Source: Bacteroidota bacterium
Lineage (GTDB): Bacteria; Bacteroidota; Ignavibacteria; Ignavibacteriales; Ignavibacteriaceae
Reading direction: 5' to 3'
DNA length: 64,000 bases
Assembly (NCBI GenBank): GCA_021824145.1
Contig: JAKALM010000002.1
Location: 1-64,000 of the forward strand
In this document: positions 16,638 through 25,354 of the stretch, in pieces
Numbering within the stretch: position 1 is the stretch's first letter
How the letters are laid out: each line of letters starts with the position of its first letter
Position numbers and translations under genes: made by a program
Notes under the pieces: model-generated
The model's input: only the letters and a program-made list of their open reading frames with translations
Told to the model about the DNA's origin: nothing
Database searches by the model: none

Positions 16638-17888
16638 ATGAAAAAAATATTATTTCTTTTATGCGGAATTATGCTGATAGTTATAAATGGCTATTCGCAA
16701 AACCATCAAAAAAAAGAAAAACTTACAATCGGAGCTGATCGATTACTATCTGAATATTTTAATTTGATTAAAGGAAAACGAATTGGATTAGTAACTAACG
16801 AATCTGGAATTTTATCAAATGGTACACCTCTTGTCGATACACTTGCAAATATTCATGATGTAAAATTAGTCGCTCTTTTTGGTCCTGAACATGGAGTTAG
16901 AAGCGATAATCCTGCCGGAAAAAGTGTTGATAATTCAGTTGATTCTAAAACTGGAATAAAAGTTTATTCATTGTACGGCAAAAACAAAAAGCCAACACCA
17001 GAAATGCTTAAGAATGTTGATGTTCTTGTTTATGATATTCAGGATGTTGGTGCGAGATTTTATACTTTCATTTCAACTTTATTTTACGTTGTTCAAGCTG
17101 GAGATGAGAATCATATCCCAATAATTGTATTGGATAGGCCAAATCCAATTAATGGTATTAATGTCGAAGGTCCAATTAGAAAAGAAGATGAAGCCTCATT
17201 CGTTGGAATTGCACCGTTGCCAATAGTAACAGGAATGACAATTGGTGAGCTAGCGAAATTATATGCCGGCGAGCATTATATCGGAAAAAATTTGACTCCT
17301 AACTTAACAATCATCAAGATGAAAAATTGGAAACGGAATTCTTATCTCGATCAATATTCATTACCGTGGATAAACCCATCGCCAAATATTCCAGACTTAG
17401 AAACTGCAATCGTTTATCCTGGAACCTGTTTAATCGAAGGGACAAATGTTTCTGAAGGCAGAGGCACTTTACATCCTTTCTTAACAATTGGAGCACCATT
17501 TATAAACTCTGATTCACTAATAAAAAAATTAGTTGATTTAAAAATTCCTGGCGTAAATTTAAAACCTATTTCTTATATCCCAATTGACATTCCTAAAATG
17601 GCAACAGACCCAAAATACAAAGGACAAAATTGTAACGGAATTTCAATTCATATAATTGATAGAGAGAAGTTTAGGACAGTTGATTTTGGAATAAAGTTAA
17701 TTTGTGCACTCCATTCACTTTATCCAGATAAATTTAAATTTCGAGATGCAGGTTTTGATAGGCTAAGCGGTGATAAATCTGTTAGAGAAAATATTTTAGC
17801 CGGAATTTCGCCTAATAAAATTGAAAGATCTTGGAATAAAGAATTAAAAGATTTTCTAAAAGTAAGAAAAAAATATTTACTATATTAA
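16638..17888 (+). CDS. DUF1343 family protein, NamZ-like exo-N-acetylmuramidase
   Basis: This exported protein belongs to the DUF1343 family, whose characterised member NamZ releases N-acetylmuramic acid from peptidoglycan fragments. The signal peptide is MKKILFLLCGIMLIVINGYS. Family motifs include GKRIGLVTNESGI, ALFGPEHGVRSDNPAG, VYDIQDVGARFYTFISTL, VLDRPNPINGINVEGP and NVSEGRGTLHPFLTIGAP; the acidic residues of EHGVR and EGRGT are likely in the active site. The ATG at 16638 is chosen because an upstream open TTG/ATG at 16578 lies inside a terminator hairpin. About 416 residues matches the family. It probably acts in cell-wall turnover or scavenging in the periplasm. Confidence 0.88.
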   Translation: MKKILFLLCGIMLIVINGYSQNHQKKEKLTIGADRLLSEYFNLIKGKRIGLVTNESGILSNGTPLVDTLANIHDVKLVALFGPEHGVRSDNPAGKSVDNSVDSKTGIKVYSLYGKNKKPTPEMLKNVDVLVYDIQDVGARFYTFISTLFYVVQAGDENHIPIIVLDRPNPINGINVEGPIRKEDEASFVGIAPLPIVTGMTIGELAKLYAGEHYIGKNLTPNLTIIKMKNWKRNSYLDQYSLPWINPSPNIPDLETAIVYPGTCLIEGTNVSEGRGTLHPFLTIGAPFINSDSLIKKLVDLKIPGVNLKPISYIPIDIPKMATDPKYKGQNCNGISIHIIDREKFRTVDFGIKLICALHSLYPDKFKFRDAGFDRLSGDKSVRENILAGISPNKIERSWNKELKDFLKVRKKYLLY

Positions 17889-17921
17889 TCGGTCTTTTAT
17901 TTAGACCAAAAGGAAACTATA

Positions 17922-18968
17922 ATGAAAAAATTTCTGATCATTTTATTTTTAAGTACAATTATTTTCGGATGCGGAAAAAAAACTAGTGATAAACCTTCTG
18001 ATCTTAATGCAAAATTAAAAGTTGATACTACCACAATTAAAACTTCACCGATTGATAACCCTAATCAAAAATTTAATCTTGCATATAAATTTGAAAAAGG
18101 AAAATCATATCAATATAGAATTGCATCTTTTTCTGAAGATAATTTAAATATCAAAGCTGACACAAACGTTACAAAGAAAATTAAGCAAAGCGTCATTTAT
18201 ATTTTTAATGTTGCTCTGCAAAACCAAGATAAAGATGGAGTAATGGAATTTTCTTGTGAAATTAAGTCAATCCTTTTTAATGCTTCAGATGGCGGACAAA
18301 TGATGATGTACAATTCGGGTGATGCAAATGATTCTTCTGATTTAGAAAGATATGCGCAGTACGCTTCTTTAATTAATAATCCGTTTAGTATTCGAGTCGG
18401 AAAAGCTGGTGGAATTTTAGAAATATTTCATATTGATAAAATTGTTAATAAATTTATTGAGCTAAATAAAAAAGCTCCTTCATCTGTAAATCAGGAACAA
18501 AGAGATTATTTAAATAATACAGTTTCTCAAGGTTCATTAAAACCATTAGTAACTCAATTGTTCCGTGAATTGCCTTCAAATACAATTGCAAAAGATTCAT
18601 CTTGGTCATTTACTCAACCTCCTTCTCCTTTTTTAATATTCAAGCTTGTAAATACAAACTTGTTTAAGGTAGGAGGACTTGAAAAATATAATGGCGATAC
18701 AGTTGCAATTCTTGATGCAGGACTAAAAACGATTGTTACTGGAGATACTAAATACGAAGAACGCGGTGCCAAATTTAATTTTACAAAACCGGTTACGTCA
18801 GCAGACGGAGCAATTTATTTTAATGTTACCAAGGGATGTGTTCAAAAATCTAATATTAAAACGCACATTCATATCTATTTTACGATGGAAGCACCATCAC
18901 CAAAAGGGATACAAAAAGGTAATAAAACTGAAGATATAACTAATACGAATATTGTTGAATTGCTATAA
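17922..18968 (+). CDS. Lipoprotein of unknown function (DUF6263-like)
   Basis: Start ATG at 17922 has AAAGGAAAC upstream. MKKFLIILFLSTIIFGCGKK is a lipoprotein signal with lipobox IFGC. The mature part is a single beta-rich domain of about 310 residues with FNLAYKFEKGKSYQYRIASF at its start, QSVIYIFNVALQNQDKDGVMEF, and a later KDSSWSFTQPPSP segment. The layout is like DUF6263-type exported proteins, but the family assignment is only by impression. No catalytic motif is seen. It follows the NamZ-like gene by 33 bases and is probably co-transcribed with it. A 17-bp perfect hairpin follows the stop. Confidence 0.75.
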   Translation: MKKFLIILFLSTIIFGCGKKTSDKPSDLNAKLKVDTTTIKTSPIDNPNQKFNLAYKFEKGKSYQYRIASFSEDNLNIKADTNVTKKIKQSVIYIFNVALQNQDKDGVMEFSCEIKSILFNASDGGQMMMYNSGDANDSSDLERYAQYASLINNPFSIRVGKAGGILEIFHIDKIVNKFIELNKKAPSSVNQEQRDYLNNTVSQGSLKPLVTQLFRELPSNTIAKDSSWSFTQPPSPFLIFKLVNTNLFKVGGLEKYNGDTVAILDAGLKTIVTGDTKYEERGAKFNFTKPVTSADGAIYFNVTKGCVQKSNIKTHIHIYFTMEAPSPKGIQKGNKTEDITNTNIVELL

Positions 18969-18979
18969 TATAATTTATG

Positions 18980-19020
18980 CTCTTAATCTTGTTCAATTTC
19001 ATTTTGAACAAGATTAAGAG
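18980..19020. terminator. Perfect 17-bp inverted repeat between convergent genes
   Basis: CTCTTAATCTTGTTCAA (18980-18996) and its exact reverse complement (19004-19020) flank a 7-base loop TTTCATT. It lies between a plus-strand lipoprotein ending at 18968 and minus-strand ribBA ending at 19033. Its position suggests a bidirectional terminator, but there is no T tract immediately after the stem on either strand. Confidence 0.65.
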
Positions 19021-19032
19021 ATAGGCTAATTT

Positions 19033-20235
19033 TTACTTTAAAATTAGATGGCCGAGTTTATCCCTCTTTGTTTTAAGATATTTTACATTATTTTCGTTAG
19101 GAGGAATTTCGATTGGAATTCTTTCAACAATTTCCAAACCATATCCCTTCAACCCAATTACTTTTTTCGGATTGTTTGTTAGTAATTTTATTTTTCTTAC
19201 ACCTAAATCCAATAAAATTTGAGCACCAATTCCATAGTCGCGCAAATCGGGCTTAAAACCAAGCGCTTCATTTGCTTCAACAGTATCTTTGCCTTCATCT
19301 TGAAGTTTATAAGCTTTGATTTTATTTTGCAGGCCAATGCCTCTTCCCTCTTGCCTCATGTAAACAATAACACCATTTTCTTCTTTCCCAATCATATCAA
19401 GCGAAGCATTTAATTGATCATGACAATCGCAGCGAAGTGAATGAAAAACATCGCCAGTTAAACATTCAGAATGCATTCTAACAAGAATTGGTTTTGAATG
19501 ATCAATTTTTCCTTTAACCATAGCAATATGCTCTTTATGGTCAACAAGGCTTTTATAAATCTTTACTTTAAAATTACCATGCTTTGTAGGAAGTTTTGCT
19601 TCTGCAACTTTTTCAATTAATCTATCTTTCTGAAGCCGATATTTAATTAAATCTTTTACAGTTAAAATTTTTAGTTTAAATTTTTCCGCAATTTTAATTA
19701 AATCTGGCACGCGAGCCATCTCCCCATTATCATGAAGAATTTCGCACAGAACACCTGCTGGCTTCAAATTAGAGAGTTTGCAAATATCTACAACAGCTTC
19801 TGTATGTCCAGCACGCCTCAAAACACCTTCATCAAAAGCACGAAGAGGGAAAATATGCCCTGGTCGCGCAAAGTCTTCAGCTTTACTTTTATCATCAATA
19901 ATTTTTTTTATTGTCAGTGCTCTATCAGCAGCAGAGATACCAGTAGTTGTTCCTTCTTTTGCATCAATTGTAACTGTAAATTGCGTACCATGCAACGCTG
20001 AATTTGAATCGACCATTAATGGAAGTCCAAGTTCATCTAGTCTATTTCCACTAACAGCAGCACAAATCATTCCCCTTCCATATTTGGTCATAAAGTTAAC
20101 AACTTCTGGGGTTACATATTCAGCTGCACAAACAAAATCACCTTCGTTCTCTCTGTCTTCATCGTCTACAATAATTAAAAGCTTTCCATTTTTAATTTCT
20201 TCAATAGCTTCTTCAACTGAACAAAACATTTTCAT
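19033..20235 (-). CDS. ribBA: Bifunctional DHBP synthase / GTP cyclohydrolase II
   Basis: This enzyme supplies both precursors of riboflavin. The N-terminal half (about 1-200) is 3,4-dihydroxy-2-butanone-4-phosphate synthase, with DDEDRENEGDFVCAAEYV and HTEAVVDICKLSNLKPAGVL. The C-terminal half (205-400) is GTP cyclohydrolase II, with VRMHSECLTGDVFHSLRCDC holding the zinc cysteines and RQEGRGIGLQNKIKAYKLQD. The 400-residue length is standard. ATG at 20235 is preceded by AAGGTATG-like sequence. It is the third gene of a tgt-yajC-ribBA run, with 60 bases after yajC and no room for an FMN riboswitch. Confidence 0.97.
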   Translation of the reverse strand: MKMFCSVEEAIEEIKNGKLLIIVDDEDRENEGDFVCAAEYVTPEVVNFMTKYGRGMICAAVSGNRLDELGLPLMVDSNSALHGTQFTVTIDAKEGTTTGISAADRALTIKKIIDDKSKAEDFARPGHIFPLRAFDEGVLRRAGHTEAVVDICKLSNLKPAGVLCEILHDNGEMARVPDLIKIAEKFKLKILTVKDLIKYRLQKDRLIEKVAEAKLPTKHGNFKVKIYKSLVDHKEHIAMVKGKIDHSKPILVRMHSECLTGDVFHSLRCDCHDQLNASLDMIGKEENGVIVYMRQEGRGIGLQNKIKAYKLQDEGKDTVEANEALGFKPDLRDYGIGAQILLDLGVRKIKLLTNNPKKVIGLKGYGLEIVERIPIEIPPNENNVKYLKTKRDKLGHLILK

Positions 20236-20295
20236 ACCTTAATTTTTACTCAATCTGATTTACAACTTATTAAGTTATATAAAAAACAGATTGAT

Positions 20296-20628
20296 TTATT
20301 TAGTTTCTTCTTTCGTTCCAGACGGTAAAATTGTTGCGATAGCAGAACGTTCATATTTAAGCTTAACATTATCGCTAACTTGAACAAGAACCGTCTTCTC
20401 ATCAATATGAACAATTGTACCGTGGAGACCACCACTTGTAATTATCTTATCGCCCTTCTGCATATTTGAAAGCATTTTTTCTCTTTCTTTTGCTCTTTTT
20501 TGCTGCGGTCTGATAATCATGAAATAAAATATTAAGAAGATAGCACCGAACATAATTATTGTGCTAATTAAACTTCCACCGCCGCCGCCGCCATTAGGCG
20601 GAGGTGCCATTGCTAATAAAGATTCCAA
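20296..20628 (-). CDS. yajC: Preprotein translocase accessory subunit YajC
   Basis: YajC is a small membrane partner of SecDF. One TM segment (LISTIIMFGAIFLIFYFMII) is followed by the hallmark RPQQKRAKEREKML and a C-terminal domain with GDKIITSGGLHGTIVHIDE. The N-terminus carries a Pro/Gly run (PPPNGGGGGG) before the TM, typical of Bacteroidota YajC. The start is TTG at 20628, directly abutting the tgt stop, with GGAGG seven bases upstream. tgt-yajC is a classic adjacent pair. secDF is not in this window. Confidence 0.96.
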   Translation of the reverse strand: MESLLAMAPPPNGGGGGGSLISTIIMFGAIFLIFYFMIIRPQQKRAKEREKMLSNMQKGDKIITSGGLHGTIVHIDEKTVLVQVSDNVKLKYERSAIATILPSGTKEETK

Positions 20629-21786
<1,158 letters not shown>

Positions 21787-22010
21787 CTATTCTACGTAAT
21801 CAAATCTAGTTATTATTCAGGCTACAAATTTAACGTTATTTATCTTCAAGAACCAAAAGTTTATGAAAATTGAAATCTGAAAAAATTGATTTATTAATAC
21901 AAAAATGAATAAAAATTTTAAATTCACTAAAAATTCTCAAAAAAATGGATATAATCTTCTTAACAATTGTTATTAAGATTTTTGTGTTATAAATATTTCA
22001 TATTTCTTCT

Positions 22011-22018
22011 TATCTTTG
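22011..22018 (+). promoter_or_regulatory. Bacteroidota-type -7 box TATCTTTG upstream of fabF
   Basis: TATCTTTG is identical to the box before sucD and fits TAnnTTTG. It lies 56 bases before the fabF ATG. A TTTG at 21981-21984 is too far (26 bases) to be a good -33 element. Confidence 0.45.
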
Positions 22019-22074
22019 CCGTTAAATTTTAGCTTTTTATAATATTTTTTTAGAAACAAAGCATAGGATAAAAT

Positions 22075-23334
22075 ATGCCGCAAAACAAAAGAAGAGTTGT
22101 AGTTACCGGAATGGGCGCTTTAACTCCAATTGGATTAACAGTTGATGATTTTTGGAATGGAATGATGGAAAGTAAAAGTGGATGTGCGACAATTACGAGT
22201 TTTGATACTTCAAAATTAGATACAAAATTTGGATGCGAGCTAAAAGGATTTGAAGTTACAAAATACATCGATAAAAAAACTGCACGAAGAATGGATAGGT
22301 ATGCCCAATATGCAATGGCAGCTTCTATTCAAGCTGTTAATGACAGCGAACTAAAACCAGAAAATCTATCTGAAGAAGAAAAATCAAGAATTGGTGTTAT
22401 ATTTGGCAGCGGCATTGGAGGCATAGAAACCTTTTATAATCAATCAGTAATTAATCATACTGAAGGTCCGCAGCGAATATCTCCATTCTTTATTCCAATG
22501 TTAATTCCAGATATTGCAAGCGGTTATATTTCGATTCATTATGGATTTAGAGGGCCAAATTATTGTATAGTTTCAGCTTGCGCAACTGCTAATAATAATA
22601 TGATTGATGGATTTATGCTCATCCAAAATGGAATTGCAGATATTATAATTACTGGTGGAAGCGAGGCTTCAATAAATGAAATTAGTCTTGGTGGTTTTAA
22701 CGCATCGAAAGCATTATCCACAAGAAACGATTCTCCCGAAACTGCAAGCCGTCCATTCGATTCAACTCGTGATGGTTTTGTGATGGGTGAAGGCGGCGGC
22801 GCATTAGTTCTTGAAGAATTAGAGCATGCAAAAAATAGAGGTGCAAAAATTTACGCTGAAGTAATTGGTATGGGACTCTCTGCAGATGCTTATCATATTA
22901 CTGCCCCACATCCTGAAGGAACTGGTGCATTGTTAGCAATGGAAATGGCAATTAAAAATGCTGGCATAAAAAAAGAACAAGTTGATTATATTAATATGCA
23001 CGGTACTTCAACTCAACTTGGTGATATTGCCGAGACAAAAGCAATTAAAAAAGTTTTTGGCGATCATGCTTACAAGATGAATATTTCTTCTACAAAAAGC
23101 ATGACTGGACATTTGCTTGGAGCTGCCGGTGCTGTTGAAGCTATTGCATCTATTCTTGCAATCAAAAATAATATGGTACCTCCAACTATCAACTTTGTAA
23201 ATCCAGATCCGGAATGCGATTTGAATTATACTTTTAACAAGCCACAAGCCAGAGAAGTTAATATTGCAATGAGTAATGCATTTGGATTCGGCGGGCATAA
23301 CACCTCGGTTATTTTTCAAAAATATACTGACTAG
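22075..23334 (+). CDS. fabF: Beta-ketoacyl-ACP synthase II
   Basis: FabF condenses malonyl-ACP with acyl-ACP in fatty acid elongation. The Cys-His-His triad is visible: C169 in VSACATANNN, the first His in MHGTSTQLGD and the second in KSMTGHLLGAAGA. The C-terminal NAFGFGGHN motif is intact. The 419-residue length is standard. ATG at 22075. Unlike most genomes there is no acpP immediately upstream and no rnc downstream, so the gene is transcribed on its own between a -7 box and a terminator. Confidence 0.95.
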   Translation: MPQNKRRVVVTGMGALTPIGLTVDDFWNGMMESKSGCATITSFDTSKLDTKFGCELKGFEVTKYIDKKTARRMDRYAQYAMAASIQAVNDSELKPENLSEEEKSRIGVIFGSGIGGIETFYNQSVINHTEGPQRISPFFIPMLIPDIASGYISIHYGFRGPNYCIVSACATANNNMIDGFMLIQNGIADIIITGGSEASINEISLGGFNASKALSTRNDSPETASRPFDSTRDGFVMGEGGGALVLEELEHAKNRGAKIYAEVIGMGLSADAYHITAPHPEGTGALLAMEMAIKNAGIKKEQVDYINMHGTSTQLGDIAETKAIKKVFGDHAYKMNISSTKSMTGHLLGAAGAVEAIASILAIKNNMVPPTINFVNPDPECDLNYTFNKPQAREVNIAMSNAFGFGGHNTSVIFQKYTD

Positions 23335-23357
23335 TTAAAAATTTCTTCTTGATTAAT

Positions 23358-23391
23358 TGCTTGCTGAAAATTTTCTGCAAGCATTTTTTTT
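23358..23391 (+). terminator. Rho-independent terminator after fabF
   Basis: TGCTTGC pairs with GCAAGCA around an inner self-complementary GAAAATTTTC, followed by eight T. It starts 24 bases after the fabF stop. Confidence 0.85.
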
Positions 23392-23573
23392 ATCAACACA
23401 TATTCTTTTCTACAAAATAAAATAATTCTTTAATAATTAAAGAAAGTATTTCTAAACTGCTTTTATAATATTTTATATTTTAATTTAATAATGTGAATTA
23501 AAATTTTTGATTACAATTATTCCTTTTCTTAAGTTATAACAAAACTAAAAACAATAATTTTTAAAGGCAGGCA

Positions 23574-23903
23574 ATGGATAGATCATTAGTTACTACAGCA
23601 TTCTCGATTGATGGTTATAAAATTGTTAAAAATTTAGGAATCGTAAGAGGAATTACAGTTCGCTCCAGAAACATTTTTGGAACAATCGGTGGAACTCTGC
23701 AAACTATATTCGGCGGAAATATTACACTTTTTACTGAGCTTTGTGAAAAGACACGCGAAGAATCTTTTGAGCTGATGGTGCAGCATGCTGATGCAATGGG
23801 CGCAAATGCAGTTATTGGGGCACGATACGATACAACTGATGTGCTACAAGGTGTAAGCGAAGTACTTTGTTATGGCACTGCAGTAATTGTAGAAAAAATT
23901 TAA
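23574..23903 (+). CDS. YbjQ/UPF0145 family protein
   Basis: This 109-residue protein belongs to the YbjQ (UPF0145, putative heavy-metal-binding) family, which forms pentameric beta-alpha rings. Features include KIVKNLGIVRGITVRSRNI, the FGTIGGTLQTIFGGNITLFT loop, then MVQHADAMGANAVIGARYD and the C-terminal strand CYGTAVIVEKI. No Cys/His metal cluster is obvious, so the heavy-metal label of the family should not be taken as function. ATG at 23574 has GGCAGGC upstream. It stands alone between fabF and the cupin gene; the copper genes begin about 500 bases further on. Confidence 0.9.
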   Translation: MDRSLVTTAFSIDGYKIVKNLGIVRGITVRSRNIFGTIGGTLQTIFGGNITLFTELCEKTREESFELMVQHADAMGANAVIGARYDTTDVLQGVSEVLCYGTAVIVEKI

Positions 23904-23960
23904 GAATTAATTCTTATTTCAAAAGTAATTTTCATCTGTTATAAAAAATACTTTAATTAA

Positions 23961-23966
23961 GAGGAG
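23961..23966 (+). promoter_or_regulatory. Shine-Dalgarno GAGGAG that decides an ATC start
   Basis: GAGGAG lies five bases before ATC at 23972. The frame is closed by TAA at 23954, and no ATG, GTG or TTG occurs between that stop and the ATG at 24077, which is deep inside the conserved cupin. This is the main support for ATC initiation. Confidence 0.55.
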
Positions 23967-23971
23967 TTTAT

Positions 23972-24319
23972 ATCAAACCAATAAGTACTGAGAATTCAGA
24001 ACATTATGTTTGGGGAAACTATTGTGAAGGTTGGCATTTTCTTAAAAACGATGAGTTAAGCATAATTCGAGAAAAAATGCCTTCAGGAACTTTTGAGATA
24101 AAACATTACCATAATAAATCCAGACAATTTTTTTACATTCTAAATGGCGAAGCTTCTATGGAAACAACCGAAGGTATTTTCATACTGAGGGAAAACGAAG
24201 GAATTGAAATCCCACCAATGATGCCTCATAAAATTTTAAATAATTCAGATGCCGATCTGAACTTCATTGTTGTTTCAGTGCCTAAAAGTCATGGAGATAG
24301 AGTTGTGCTAGAAATATAA
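23972..24319 (+). CDS. Single-domain cupin protein, apparent ATC start
   Basis: This is a cupin-fold protein of about 115 residues. From ATC at 23972 it reads MKPISTENSEHYVWGNYCEG, which matches the usual N-terminus of this cupin group (xxIxxENAEHYxWGxxCxGWHL). Next come MPSGTFEIKHYHNKSRQFFY with the HxH metal-ligand pair, then FILRENEGIEIPPMMPHKI with the third His. The first standard start is ATG at 24077, which would remove one third of the domain; a well-placed GAGGAG supports ATC instead. Cupins of this type bind a metal and may act as small isomerases or sensors; the substrate is unknown. It is separated by about 90 bases from YbjQ and 60 from the copper regulator. Confidence 0.8.
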   Translation: MKPISTENSEHYVWGNYCEGWHFLKNDELSIIREKMPSGTFEIKHYHNKSRQFFYILNGEASMETTEGIFILRENEGIEIPPMMPHKILNNSDADLNFIVVSVPKSHGDRVVLEI

Positions 24320-24378
24320 TATAATTATTAGGATAATTATTAGCTTATATTTAATTAAAAATAAAAATTTTTATAACC

Positions 24379-24990
24379 TTGAATAAACATTTTAAAGAAT
24401 CGGAAATTAATTCTAAAACAACAACTCTTTTAATCAAAAATATGGTTTGTAACCGATGCATAAAAGTTGTTGGCGAGGAATTTAAAAAGTTAGGGCTTGA
24501 TGTAAGGAGTATAACATTAGGAGAAGTAATTATAGATGGTGAAAAAGATAAATTACCCCTTAATAAAATAAAAATGATTCTTGAAGAAAATGGTTTTGAA
24601 CTAATAGAAAATAAATCGGCAAAAATAATTGAAAAAATAAAACTTACAATTTTAGAATTAATTCGTCATGATAATTTGGGACAGTTTGCAAATGAAAATT
24701 TCTCTGAAATAATTGTTGAAAAACTTGGACTAGATTACCATTATCTAAGTTCACTTTTCTCTTCAGTAGAAAATATTACAATAGAACAATTTGTAATACT
24801 TCAGAAAATTGAAAGAGTAAAAGAATTACTAAAATATAATGAGTTAACTTTAAGCGAAATAGCTTACAAACTTAGCTATAGCAGTGTCCAACATCTCTCT
24901 AATCAATTCAGAAAAGTTACAGGAATGACAGCAAGCCAATTTAAAAATATGACTTCAAACACTAGAAAACCTCTCGATAAACTAAAATAA
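24379..24990 (+). CDS. Copper-type regulator: HMA domain fused to AraC helix-turn-helix
   Basis: The protein is 203 residues. Residues 13-75 form a heavy-metal-associated domain with TTLLIKNMVCNRCIKVVGE, where C24 and C27 form the CxxC metal site. Residues 85-195 are an AraC-family DNA-binding domain with two helix-turn-helix units (LTLSEIAYKLSYSSVQHLSN, QFRKVTGMTASQFKNM). It probably senses Cu(I) through the HMA domain and controls the copZ-copA genes that follow 125 bases downstream. TTG at 24379 is the likely start, with no clear Shine-Dalgarno. The fusion of sensor and HTH in one chain is different from CueR or CsoR regulation. Confidence 0.85.
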   Translation: MNKHFKESEINSKTTTLLIKNMVCNRCIKVVGEEFKKLGLDVRSITLGEVIIDGEKDKLPLNKIKMILEENGFELIENKSAKIIEKIKLTILELIRHDNLGQFANENFSEIIVEKLGLDYHYLSSLFSSVENITIEQFVILQKIERVKELLKYNELTLSEIAYKLSYSSVQHLSNQFRKVTGMTASQFKNMTSNTRKPLDKLK

Positions 24991-25067
24991 TTACACATTC
25001 TAAATCTTTATTAAAATCATATAATATTTTTTTAAAATTTTATAACACATTACTTTTTCATAATCAT

Positions 25068-25075
25068 TATTTTTG
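25068..25075 (+). promoter_or_regulatory. Possible -7 box TATTTTTG upstream of the copper chaperone gene
   Basis: TATTTTTG fits TAnnTTTG and lies 40 bases before the chaperone start. No -33 element at the expected spacing was seen. Confidence 0.35.
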
Positions 25076-25115
25076 TTTCGAAAGTAAGATTCAATAATCA
25101 TTTAAAGGATGAAAT

Positions 25116-25319
25116 ATGAAAACTCAAGAATTAAAAATTGATGGAATGACTTGTCATCACTGTGTAATGGCAGTGAAAAAAGAACTAAGCAAACTAGAAA
25201 ATGTTAAAATTGAGGACGTAAAAATAGGAAGTGCAATTTTACAATATGACGAAAATAAAGTAAGTGAAAAAGAATTATCAGATGCTATTGAAGAGGCTGG
25301 ATACAAAGTAGTTCAATAA
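25116..25319 (+). CDS. CopZ-like copper chaperone (HMA domain)
   Basis: This 67-residue single HMA domain would carry Cu(I) in the cytoplasm and hand it to the adjacent ATPase. The CxxC site is C13 and C16 in DGMTCHHCVMAV, followed by KKELSKLENVKIEDVKIGSA and a closing AIEEAGYKVV, the ferredoxin-like fold pattern. ATG at 25116 is preceded by AAAGGATG. Its CxxC has two His (CHHC). It lies between the HMA-AraC regulator and copA on the same strand. Confidence 0.92.
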   Translation: MKTQELKIDGMTCHHCVMAVKKELSKLENVKIEDVKIGSAILQYDENKVSEKELSDAIEEAGYKVVQ

Positions 25320-25354
25320 TTCTTTAATTATTTTTTGTTTGTTTGGGTTTAGAA

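Noticed and set aside
24320-24350. Direct repeat ATAATTATT-AGG-ATAATTATT before the copper regulator
   Set aside because: It could be an operator, but it is pure A/T in an AT-rich context and may be chance.
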